From contig JABABO010000028.1 in the NCBI GenBank assembly GCA_014238195.1, positions 1 to 6,538 of the forward strand: a DNA stretch of 6,538 bases, read 5' to 3'. Of this stretch, positions 1 through 6,010 are shown piece by piece. The notes beneath the pieces are model-generated. The model searched no databases and was not told the origin of the DNA. It saw only the letters and a program-made list of their open reading frames with translations. Each line of letters starts with the position of its first letter. Position 1 is the first letter of the stretch. Made by a program: the position numbers and the translations under genes. This DNA comes from Kordiimonadaceae bacterium (GTDB lineage Bacteria; Pseudomonadota; Alphaproteobacteria; Sphingomonadales; Kordiimonadaceae).

Positions 1-208
1 CCTCAACAGAATTAGCAAGGCCGTGTGTGATCACTGCGCCTACTGCTGTATCCCTGTCTAAGTGCAGCCTGATACTCTGCTCCCCGGAAAAATATTGCAT
101 TCCAGGAAATCCATATTTTTCAAGAAATTTGCTCTCACCCAACCCTGAAGACAAATAGTGAATATTTTCTTCCTGTGCTTGAACGGTTATTTTAAGCTCA
201 GGTACCAT
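1..208 (-). CDS. Partial unrecognised protein, N-terminal 69 residues, last gene of the T1SS operon in this window
   Basis: An open frame begins at an ATG at 208-206 and stays open for 69 codons to the left edge, so only the N-terminus is visible. It starts MVPELKITVQ; around residues 33-50 it reads YGFPGMQYFSGEQSIRLHL, followed by a stretch rich in small and aliphatic residues (TAVGAVITHGLANS). I see no signal peptide, membrane segment or RTX repeat, and I do not recognise the family. The alternation of polar and hydrophobic residues hints at beta structure, which is inference only. The ATG lies 3 bases after the stop of the 330-aa gene upstream, which implies cotranscription and probably translational coupling. 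The Shine-Dalgarno is weak (AGAAG, almost touching the ATG), which fits coupling. The alternative that this is a chance open frame is unlikely given its length, phase and tight spacing, but it cannot be excluded from 69 codons. Confidence 0.6.
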   Translation of the reverse strand, partial: MVPELKITVQAQEENIHYLSSGLGESKFLEKYGFPGMQYFSGEQSIRLHLDRDTAVGAVITHGLANSVE

Positions 209-211
209 CTT

Positions 212-1204
212 CTATTCATCTTTAGCATTTAAAAAAATATCACTTTTCAATGATTTTGCTTCTAGTCCCCCATACAGGCGTATTGCGGGTAGCTTTGGCC
301 AATAATCAGTTGTATCAATATCGGATAGATAGACGGCAGGCACAGCCCCTGACCGCATTGTAAACCATTCAAATTCTATACACGCATCACCGATGCTACC
401 CCCACCAATGTCATTCAATGAAATCAGCAAAGGTTCATGTTTAATATCTGCATATGAGAATTTATGAATGCTCTCAAAATTCTCTTGCCTCTGATCTGTA
501 ATTTTGATGTAAAAATGTCCATCAGCCAAAGGGTTACCATCGCCAGTACGCGCGGTGCGACAATAAACCATTACGTAAGAGATAATATCTAGTTGACACG
601 GCAATGTGAATTTATACGCTTGAGGCTGTTCTGGCTTGGGGGCGAAAAACTGTTCGGTCTTCGATGCTTCAAACAACAAAATCTGAGGGTGAATCTTCGC
701 GACTTCTAGCATATTTTGATAATGTTCCAACTGGGCAAATAAGTCCTCAGATTGCTGGCGCATTGCACTTAATTGACGGTCCTTGACTGCCATGCGGCTT
801 TGAAGTGATCCAAAACATGAAAAGATCAAGTCATCAAACATGGCTTGGATAGTATGAGGGGGACAATTTTCTTCTATAAAAAATGTTTTATGTGGGTTAA
901 ACATTTTTTGAACTTCCCCGAACGTTGAAAGCGCTTGCGCAATAGGATTTAAATCACCCCTAGCAAAAAATGCTTTCAAACCAATTGGAAAACCGACAAG
1001 TTCCAGCAGCTTGCTTTCCTGCAAGCCCTCAAGGTTTTCATCTGGAAGATAAAGAAGTCCCCCTGACGAAACAAGGATAATACAAGTAATATTAGACCGT
1101 TTATGTAACAAAGCCTGATAAACTGCGACATCACATAAAATCACTAAGGGCGACGAATAGAAATACTGATACGCTGCCTGCGTTACACGTAATTTTTCTG
1201 TCAT
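212..1204 (-). CDS. Hypothetical protein, 330 aa, in the T1SS operon
   Basis: I do not recognise this family with confidence. The start ATG at 1204 has a strong Shine-Dalgarno (GGGAGG, 4 bases upstream). No signal peptide or convincing membrane helix is visible, so it is probably cytoplasmic. Residues 1-130 form a mixed alpha/beta region containing a hydrophobic strand (TCIILVSSGGLLYLP, about 40-54). Residues 138-170 are predicted helix or short coiled coil, rich in Q, E, R and L. Residues 197-315 look like a beta-rich domain, with alternating strands such as DIISYVMVYCRTA, HFYIKI and ACIEFEWFTM, then a WPKLPAIRLYGG motif. That pattern would suit a jelly-roll or ligand-binding fold, but this is inference. 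It lies 21 bp after the adaptor gene and 3 bp before the next gene, so it is operonic with the exporter. Possible roles are assembly or modification of the RTX cargo, or regulation of export; nothing in the sequence decides between them. Confidence 0.85.
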   Translation of the reverse strand: MTEKLRVTQAAYQYFYSSPLVILCDVAVYQALLHKRSNITCIILVSSGGLLYLPDENLEGLQESKLLELVGFPIGLKAFFARGDLNPIAQALSTFGEVQKMFNPHKTFFIEENCPPHTIQAMFDDLIFSCFGSLQSRMAVKDRQLSAMRQQSEDLFAQLEHYQNMLEVAKIHPQILLFEASKTEQFFAPKPEQPQAYKFTLPCQLDIISYVMVYCRTARTGDGNPLADGHFYIKITDQRQENFESIHKFSYADIKHEPLLISLNDIGGGSIGDACIEFEWFTMRSGAVPAVYLSDIDTTDYWPKLPAIRLYGGLEAKSLKSDIFLNAKDE

Positions 1205-1225
1205 GCGCCCTCCCGTGCTGAGCCT

Positions 1226-2599
1226 CTACCCCTTGAATGACTTGAACGCAAAGCGCGTAACAGGTTCTGTGATATACTCAAAAAATGTCGAAGAGCCCGT
1301 TTTAAAGTAAACTTGCGCCATATTTCCTGCGAAAATATCCTGTTCTGTTTGATTAGGATCCAATTGAACATGAATAATATAGGCACCGTTCGGATTAGCT
1401 TCAGAGACAACAGCATCAGCAGATAAATAAAGAACTTTCCCACCAATAGGAGTCATGGCATTTTTTCGGTTAGATGGGAAAACCACATCAACTTCCTGAT
1501 CAATGTGAACCTGTTCAATATCATTGACTTGCAATTGAACTTCTAATTTTAGATCATCATTATCTGGGAATATTTCTAAAATAGGCTCACCAGGAGCAAC
1601 CACAGACCCAAGTGTGCGTTTAGCGATGCGGAAAACAGTTCCATCAACAGGTGAAACTATTCTGCCACGATACATAATATCGGCAAGCTGCTCGACACGA
1701 CTTTCAACTTCGTTAAGGCGTTGCTGTAAATCAACTACAAGCTGATTGGCCTGCTTAAGATATTCAAGCTGTGTTTGCTTCTTTTGATTTTCTAAACTGA
1801 TAATATTATTACGAGCTTGGTTCACAGCGAGCTTTGTTGTTGCAATCCGTGCTTCCAACTCAGCAACCCGCCGCTCAGTCGCAAAAACTGTTGTGCGTTT
1901 TACCAAACCTTTATCAAGTAGTTCTTTGAAATCTGCGAGTTCGCGGTAAAATAAATCCAATTGGCGGTCATAAGCTACCAGAACAGCGGCGTTCCCTTCG
2001 ATATCATTTTTTTCTGCGCCAATACGGTTGTCGATGATTTCAAGCTCGGCTTGTAGAACACGTCGCTGTGCTGCAAATTCAGACTTTTGACTTTCTATAG
2101 CTTCCAAAAGGCGTGGCTCGTCCTCGATATTACCCAAAAATTGCTTAGGAATCTCAATAATATCCAATCCGTTTACTTCTGCACGGCGACGGGCCAATTG
2201 CACTTGGTATATAGCTAATTGCAACTGGTTAGCCGACAGCTGAGACGATGACTTAACATCATCTAAAATCACCAATTCGTCACCTGCCTTTACCTGATCA
2301 CCTTCACGAACATTCAACTGACGCAATATACCGCCCTCTAAATGCTCGATCACGCGGTTACGGTCTTCCGCAACAATACGACCCGATCCAATAACAGCGC
2401 CGTCTAACGGTGCAATACATCCCCAAAGTGATATAATGGTAAAAAAACCAACGATGACATGCCGACCATAAGAAAGCAACGGGACTTTTTTATCAGTAAT
2501 TTGTTCGTGCCAATTCTGCAAAGTTGAACTATCAAACTTGTCAACAATTGTCGCATCAACATCTTTATTAGCAGAGACTGATAAGGATTGATTACTCAT
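1226..2599 (-). CDS. T1SS periplasmic adaptor (membrane fusion protein), HlyD/PrtE family
   Basis: This 457-aa protein would link the inner-membrane ABC exporter to a TolC-like outer-membrane channel. In order it shows: a cytoplasmic N-terminus (1-45); one membrane anchor (about 46-63, HVIVGFFTIISLWGCIAP); the family hallmark from about 66 (DGAVIGSGRIV), then HLEGGILRQLNVREGDQV (86-103) and LVILDD (109-114), the first lipoyl half; a long Q/E/R/L-rich coiled-coil hairpin (about 120-308); the second lipoyl half (RIVSPVDGTVFRI, 313-325); and a beta-barrel C-terminal region ending in MAQVYFKTG and EPVTRFAFKSFKG, as in family members. The length is normal. I chose the ATG at 2599 because a good Shine-Dalgarno (GGAGG) lies 6 bases upstream. 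An in-frame ATG at 2620 would add MRKREAK but has poorer context. The chosen start overlaps the ABC stop by 8 bp (ATGAGTAA), which implies translational coupling and fixed stoichiometry. Confidence 0.96.
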   Translation of the reverse strand: MSNQSLSVSANKDVDATIVDKFDSSTLQNWHEQITDKKVPLLSYGRHVIVGFFTIISLWGCIAPLDGAVIGSGRIVAEDRNRVIEHLEGGILRQLNVREGDQVKAGDELVILDDVKSSSQLSANQLQLAIYQVQLARRRAEVNGLDIIEIPKQFLGNIEDEPRLLEAIESQKSEFAAQRRVLQAELEIIDNRIGAEKNDIEGNAAVLVAYDRQLDLFYRELADFKELLDKGLVKRTTVFATERRVAELEARIATTKLAVNQARNNIISLENQKKQTQLEYLKQANQLVVDLQQRLNEVESRVEQLADIMYRGRIVSPVDGTVFRIAKRTLGSVVAPGEPILEIFPDNDDLKLEVQLQVNDIEQVHIDQEVDVVFPSNRKNAMTPIGGKVLYLSADAVVSEANPNGAYIIHVQLDPNQTEQDIFAGNMAQVYFKTGSSTFFEYITEPVTRFAFKSFKG

Positions 2600-4361
2600 T
2601 TTCGCCTCCCTCTTTCTCATCTTTATCGGCTTGTTGTTTTTGGGCTGGCTTTTCGGTTAATGCCTTTTGCGGCCCACCGTCCCCGGGTTGCGGCCTAGTT
2701 TTTGCCGCCTGTTGCTTTTTCATAAAGTCTTCAGCCTTTGTAATATCTTGAACGATACCATCTTGCATACTCAGCACTTTATCCACAAACTGTAAGACAC
2801 TTGGGCGCTGTGTCACAACAACGGTTGTCTTCTTTTGTTCCTTTGCCCTACGCATGGCTTGATGGAAGATACGCTCGCCGTTCGTGTCAAGGGCAGAATT
2901 GGGTTCATCAAGCACCAATACAGCAGGGTTAGCATAAAAGGCGCGGGCAAGCGCAATCAATTGTGCCTGACCACCTGAAGGCCAAAACCCTTCCTTCGAC
3001 ATGTGCGTATCGTATCCCTGCGGAAATTTAAGAATAATATCATGCACGCCTGCGCTTTTGGCCGCTTCGATTGCAAGGTCCGTTGCGTCATCACAGCGCA
3101 ACCGCGCGATATTTTCACGAATGGATGCTTCAAAGAACGTGACTTGCTGCGGTACATAACCCACATGCAACCCCCTTGCGATTGGATCCCAAGCTTTTAG
3201 GTCCTGCCCATCAAGCGTCACCCGGCCTGCGGATGGTTCAAGATACCCGACCATAAGGCGCGCCAGCGTTGACTTGCCAGCACCTGAAGGGCCAACGATT
3301 GCCACACTATCACCTGCTGCAATCATACCAGAGACACCACGAATAATTGGTGGCATTCCAGGCTTCATTGTGTAAGCAATTTTTTCTAAGCCAATATGGC
3401 CTAGTGGACGCGGTAATTGCGTGCGATCTTCAGGAAGGCTTAAATCAGCCAAACGGGCTTTTAAGCGCTTTGACGATTCGTAAGCTTGCTTCAAATTACG
3501 CCAACCCCCGACAATCGCTTCAATCGGGGCTAGCGCCCGTGCACCAATGATTGAAATCGCAAAGATGGCGCCAATACCAGCGAGGTCATTTAACACCAGC
3601 AAGGCACCAACACCGATAATGGTAATTTGCAAAATTTGCCTAATTGACTTCGTCGCAGCAGAAAAAGATGTCGTCATCGAATAGGCTTGCAGAAAGCCAT
3701 TTAATTGGTTGCGTTGATGATGCCCCCAATAGTTAACGCTTTCACGAAACATACCTTGGGCTTTAATCAATTCTTGGCCCTGCATATGGCTTTCAAGGGT
3801 TTGGTGGGCTTTGATTGTATCATCCATTTGCGCCCTGTTATAAGGGGATGTTTTACGTTCAGCGTACAGTGTCAACAATACCAACACAACGGCGCCGCCA
3901 AGAACAATCATACCCAAGCCAAAATGAACAGCAAAAATAATCATCATAAACAAAGGCATAACTGGCAAGTCAAAGATAGCCCCAAATGTCGGGGATGCAA
4001 TCACTTGACGAATAGCCGCAAGGTCACGTACAGACTGAGGGTTAGTATCGCTTTGGCGTGAAAGTTCGCCAGCCAGAATAAGCCCCGCCATTTTGCTTTC
4101 TAAACGAATACCAGCCTTGGCCAGTAAATGGTTTCTAATCGCATCAAAAACGCCGTAAGCAACGAGGAAAACAAATGCAATGATAAACAACATGCCTAAT
4201 GTTTCCACACTACGTGACACCAGCACCTTGCGAAATACTGTCATCATAAATGCTGGCATAGCAAGCATACATATGCTGGCAAGAAACGAATAAACCGCCA
4301 CCATGCGCATACTTTTCCAAAGGATACGTTCCTCTGCTTTAAATTCTTCGAGCAGTAACAT
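2592..4361 (-). CDS. T1SS inner-membrane ABC exporter (permease fused to ATPase), PrtD-like, with altered H-loop and signature motif
   Basis: This 589-aa half-transporter would dimerise and power export of the RTX proteins. The membrane domain (about 20-285) has hydrophobic segments near 21-43, 54-72, 127-145, 149-167, 243-258 and 262-280, with the family stretch VLVSRSVETL (46-55). The nucleotide-binding domain (about 320-540) has Walker A GPSGAGKST (357-365), Q-loop YVPQQ (402-406), Walker B VLVLDE with the catalytic Glu486, then PNSALD (D-loop). The LDEPN wording is typical of PrtD-type exporters. There is no N-terminal C39-like domain. Two key positions deviate: the signature reads WPSGGQ (Pro461 for Leu), and the H-loop reads VVVTQRPS (Gln518 for His, codon CAG at 2810-2808). 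Residues 545-589 are a disordered K/Q/E/P-rich tail. The start at 4361 is forced by an in-frame TAG three codons upstream; the best Shine-Dalgarno, AAGGGG, is 11 bases away, which is long. The gene lies 115 bp after the RTX gene and overlaps the adaptor gene by 8 bp. Confidence 0.95.
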   Translation of the reverse strand: MLLLEEFKAEERILWKSMRMVAVYSFLASICMLAMPAFMMTVFRKVLVSRSVETLGMLFIIAFVFLVAYGVFDAIRNHLLAKAGIRLESKMAGLILAGELSRQSDTNPQSVRDLAAIRQVIASPTFGAIFDLPVMPLFMMIIFAVHFGLGMIVLGGAVVLVLLTLYAERKTSPYNRAQMDDTIKAHQTLESHMQGQELIKAQGMFRESVNYWGHHQRNQLNGFLQAYSMTTSFSAATKSIRQILQITIIGVGALLVLNDLAGIGAIFAISIIGARALAPIEAIVGGWRNLKQAYESSKRLKARLADLSLPEDRTQLPRPLGHIGLEKIAYTMKPGMPPIIRGVSGMIAAGDSVAIVGPSGAGKSTLARLMVGYLEPSAGRVTLDGQDLKAWDPIARGLHVGYVPQQVTFFEASIRENIARLRCDDATDLAIEAAKSAGVHDIILKFPQGYDTHMSKEGFWPSGGQAQLIALARAFYANPAVLVLDEPNSALDTNGERIFHQAMRRAKEQKKTTVVVTQRPSVLQFVDKVLSMQDGIVQDITKAEDFMKKQQAAKTRPQPGDGGPQKALTEKPAQKQQADKDEKEGGENE

Positions 4362-4476
4362 TGCTGTCTAAACCCCTTAAAGTTATAAATTATAGAATGT
4401 CAGCACACATAGCATACTCCTATACTATAATAGAAGCACCAAATGTAATAAAAAACCTGTGTGCATATTTATTGAT
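4362..4476 (-). other. AT-rich spacer between the RTX gene and the ABC exporter, with nested inverted repeats
   Basis: On the minus strand the spacer can fold into a compact hairpin at 4428-4409: ATAGTATA, loop GGAG, then TATGCTAT (8 pairs including one G-U). A second inverted repeat, GCACACA (4464-4458) with TGTGTGC (4409-4403), encloses it and shares one base with the inner stem. No T-run follows the hairpin, so it is not an intrinsic terminator. A T6 run at 4455-4450 has no GC-rich stem before it. Read-through from the RTX gene therefore seems possible, with the structure perhaps acting in RNA processing or partial attenuation, which is inference. Confidence 0.45.
4389..4394 (-). promoter_or_regulatory. 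Possible -10 element for an internal promoter of the exporter genes
   Basis: The minus strand reads TATAAT, an exact -10 consensus, 27 bases before the ABC start codon, which would give a leader of about 20 bases that includes AAGGGG. No good -35 hexamer lies 16-18 bases upstream (GTATGC or TATGCT at best), and the surroundings are very AT-rich, so a chance match is quite possible. Confidence 0.25.
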
Positions 4477-4740
4477 TTAACCGATTTGAATAGCAAACGC
4501 TAATTCGCTTAAAGTCACATTTTCGACGAAGATAGAACCACCGTTTCCTGTCTGTAAAAAAACGCCAACAATCCCGTCTGAAACAGTTTCTTCGCTGAAA
4601 TCAGAAAATTGAGAGGCACCACCTAAGTTATCTTCGTTTAATTGAATAACGTCCATCAAAGGATCAAAATTCGTCACTGTGTCAAAACCAAAATTCTGAT
4701 CCTCGGATAATAATTGTCGGTAATTAAACGCATCGCGGTC
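4477..4740 (-). other. C-terminal T1SS export module of the 392-aa RTX protein
   Basis: Residues 306-392 follow the last repeat and match in layout the C-terminus of the neighbouring RTX protein: an aromatic F/Y pair, G-D-V/T-T-F/D, a D-x-IQL strand, a variable stretch, then GG(S/T)IFVENV(T/S)L and a final amphipathic IQIG. T1SS substrates of this family carry uncleaved C-terminal signals, so this is where the signal is expected. The exact minimal signal cannot be read from the sequence. Confidence 0.65.
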
Positions 4741-5655
4741 AGCCCCAGCGTAAAAACTATCATCGCCGTCTGCCGCGTTCATGCGCACAATATTATTACC
4801 AGCCCTCAAGTGAACTTCATCATCGCCGACGCCTGCATTGACAATATCATCACCGTTGCCAGTAAAAATTAAATCCTGCCCTTGGCCGCCGTAAATCACA
4901 TCGGCGCCGTCACCCCCCTTGATGGTATCATTACCATTGCCGCCAAAAATATCGTCATTCCCCACACCGCCTGTCACACTATCGTTGCCATTACCCGCAT
5001 AAAGGAGATCCGCATCACCGTCGCCGTGCAGGGTATCGTTACCACTGTTGGCATAGATCAGGTCTTGACCGTGGCCGCCATATATTAAATCGTCACCCGT
5101 ACCAGCGTGGATCGTATCAGCATCGTTTTGACCAAAAATAAGATCATTGCCACCGTTGCCATAAATCAAATCATTGCCGAGGCCACCATAAACAGTATCC
5201 GCGCCAACCCCAGCGATGACTGTATCTAAACCATCTGCCGCATAAATCACATCATTGCCAGCGCCGCCCGTAATATCATCATTACCAGACCCGCCGTATA
5301 ATAGGTCACCTAGGGAATCTGTTCCACCGAGTTCAGCGTAGGAGGAAACCAAATCATCCCCGTCACCGCCCCAAAGGGTGTCATGACCCGTTATGCCAGC
5401 GTAAAGAACGTCATTACCAGCGCCGCCGTAAACCACATCATCGCCTGCGCCTGCTTCCACCGTGTCATCACCAATACCAGCGCCTATTGTATCATTGCCC
5501 GCATGGCCCGCTACCTGATCCCTGCCAAGGTCATCACGGCCAGCCCAAAAACGGTCGTCCCCATCGCTAAGGATTACCGTATCATTGCCAACCGAGCCAA
5601 CAAAAGTAACGGTTACAGCACCCGCAAAAAGAAAGCTGCCGGAGATATCGATCAT
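4477..5655 (-). CDS. RTX-repeat Ca2+-binding protein (392 aa), probable T1SS cargo without a recognisable effector domain
   Basis: This is a probable secreted acidic protein. From about residue 21 to 305 it consists of roughly 30 glycine/aspartate nonapeptide-type units (GGxGxDxUx, such as GGAGNDVLY and GGHGQDLIY) that bind Ca2+ and fold as a parallel beta-roll outside the cell. The register is broken near residues 37-47, 86-90 and 102-116. The last 85 or so residues (307-392) are non-repetitive: FNYRQLL, FDTVTNFDPLMDVIQL, then GGSIFVENVTLSELAFAIQIG. These form the expected C-terminal secretion module. The first 20 residues are short and hydrophobic; no enzyme, toxin or adhesin domain is visible. 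The start at 5655 is fixed by an in-frame TGA two codons upstream and the absence of another good start nearby; the Shine-Dalgarno is poor (GAAG one base before ATG). The exporter genes follow directly, so this is probably their cognate substrate. Confidence 0.93.
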   Translation of the reverse strand: MIDISGSFLFAGAVTVTFVGSVGNDTVILSDGDDRFWAGRDDLGRDQVAGHAGNDTIGAGIGDDTVEAGAGDDVVYGGAGNDVLYAGITGHDTLWGGDGDDLVSSYAELGGTDSLGDLLYGGSGNDDITGGAGNDVIYAADGLDTVIAGVGADTVYGGLGNDLIYGNGGNDLIFGQNDADTIHAGTGDDLIYGGHGQDLIYANSGNDTLHGDGDADLLYAGNGNDSVTGGVGNDDIFGGNGNDTIKGGDGADVIYGGQGQDLIFTGNGDDIVNAGVGDDEVHLRAGNNIVRMNAADGDDSFYAGADRDAFNYRQLLSEDQNFGFDTVTNFDPLMDVIQLNEDNLGGASQFSDFSEETVSDGIVGVFLQTGNGGSIFVENVTLSELAFAIQIG

Positions 5656-5698
5656 TCTTCACACCAATAGTTAATAGGTCACTGGAACAGGCCACCTA

Positions 5699-5707
5699 AT
5701 TGTATCA
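5699..5707 (-). promoter_or_regulatory. Extended -10 promoter candidate for the 392-aa RTX gene and downstream operon
   Basis: The minus strand reads TGATACAAT: TG-n followed by TACAAT, one mismatch from TATAAT. It would start transcription near 5692, about 37 bases before the ATG. The hexamer 17 bases upstream is AAGACT, a weak -35 (3 of 6), which is consistent with an extended -10 or activator-dependent promoter. It lies downstream of a strong terminator, where a new promoter is required. Confidence 0.45.
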
Positions 5708-5720
5708 CAGCCAATCAAGC

Positions 5721-5757
5721 CAGTCTTATGGAATCAGTCTTATGGAATCAGTCTTAT
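5721..5757. repeat. 14-bp-period tandem direct repeat, about 2.6 copies
   Basis: CAGTCTTATGGAAT occurs twice in perfect tandem (5721-5734 and 5735-5748), and its first nine bases, CAGTCTTAT, occur a third time (5749-5757). On the minus strand this is ATAAGACTG three times at a spacing of 14 bp. The array lies about 30 to 65 bp upstream of the predicted transcription start, where activator or repressor sites often sit. The copy edge overlaps the weak -35. Confidence 0.85.
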
Positions 5758-5953
5758 CAAGACATTCCAAACGGTTAATATACTTATTACTATAAGACAA
5801 TGGCTAGAATAAGGCACTCATAAATTCTTACGGTAATAGAAATCAGGAAACAGGAAGCAGAAAACAATGCGCCAATGTGTTACAAAGCTGCTACCCCAAA
5901 ATAGATAGATTTCTAAACCTGACAAACATTTGAAGTACACACACCTCAACTTC

Positions 5954-5984
5954 AAAAAAAAAGGAAGGCCGAAGCCTTCCTTTT
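5954..5984 (-). terminator. Rho-independent terminator of the upstream RTX gene
   Basis: On the minus strand GGAAGGC, loop TTCG, GCCTTCC forms a perfect 7-bp stem closed by C-G around a UUCG tetraloop. It is extended by four A-T pairs and followed by a run of nine T (5962-5954). It begins 26 bases after the stop codon at 6011. The T-run direction suits minus-strand transcription; on the plus strand only four T follow. Confidence 0.93.
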
Positions 5985-6010
5985 ATAAATCATCAAATGA
6001 TTGGTTTAGA

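Larger units (their letters stand above)
5656..6010. other. Intergenic region between the two RTX genes
   Basis: These 355 bases hold no credible coding frame. They contain the intrinsic terminator of the upstream RTX gene (5954-5984), a three-copy direct repeat (5721-5757), and an extended -10 candidate (5699-5707) for the downstream RTX gene. The part from about 5760 to 5950 is AT-rich and holds only weak promoter-like hexamers and a small purine-rich repeat (CAGGAAACAGGAAGCAG at 5844-5860), to which I assign no function. Confidence 0.6.

Noticed and set aside
2600..2620. Upstream ATG adding MRKREAK to the adaptor protein
   Set aside because: The ATG at 2599 has a well-placed GGAGG and gives the usual short overlap with the ABC gene; the upstream ATG has only weak ribosome-binding context.
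3705..4061. Plus-strand open frame of 118 codons within the ABC exporter gene
   Set aside because: It is fully antisense to the conserved membrane domain, with no recognisable motif. Plus-strand frames at 3003-3200 and 3347-3550 are likewise shadows.
4450..4455. T6 run on the minus strand just after the RTX stop as an intrinsic terminator
   Set aside because: No GC-rich hairpin precedes it; the only pairing of the neighbouring GCACACA is with bases downstream of the run.
4800..5560. Regularly spaced short repeats that could suggest a CRISPR array or other non-coding tandem repeat
   Set aside because: The periodicity follows 27-base units coding GGxGxDxUx nonapeptides in one long minus-strand frame, with diverged wobble bases and no constant repeat/spacer structure.
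5590..5655. N-terminal hydrophobic stretch of the 392-aa RTX protein as a Sec signal peptide
   Set aside because: It lacks a positively charged n-region (it begins MIDISGS), has no clear cleavage site, and leads straight into RTX repeats; a C-terminal T1SS signal is the better explanation.
5383..5670. Plus-strand open frame of 95 codons antisense to the RTX gene
   Set aside because: It mirrors the compositional bias of the RTX repeats, has no Shine-Dalgarno or recognisable protein, and overlaps a clear gene. The same holds for plus-strand frames at 4882-5088 and 6113-6382.
5664..5678. CTATT direct repeat (7-bp spacing) just upstream of the RTX start codon
   Set aside because: It is only two five-base copies in AT-rich leader sequence and is easily expected by chance.
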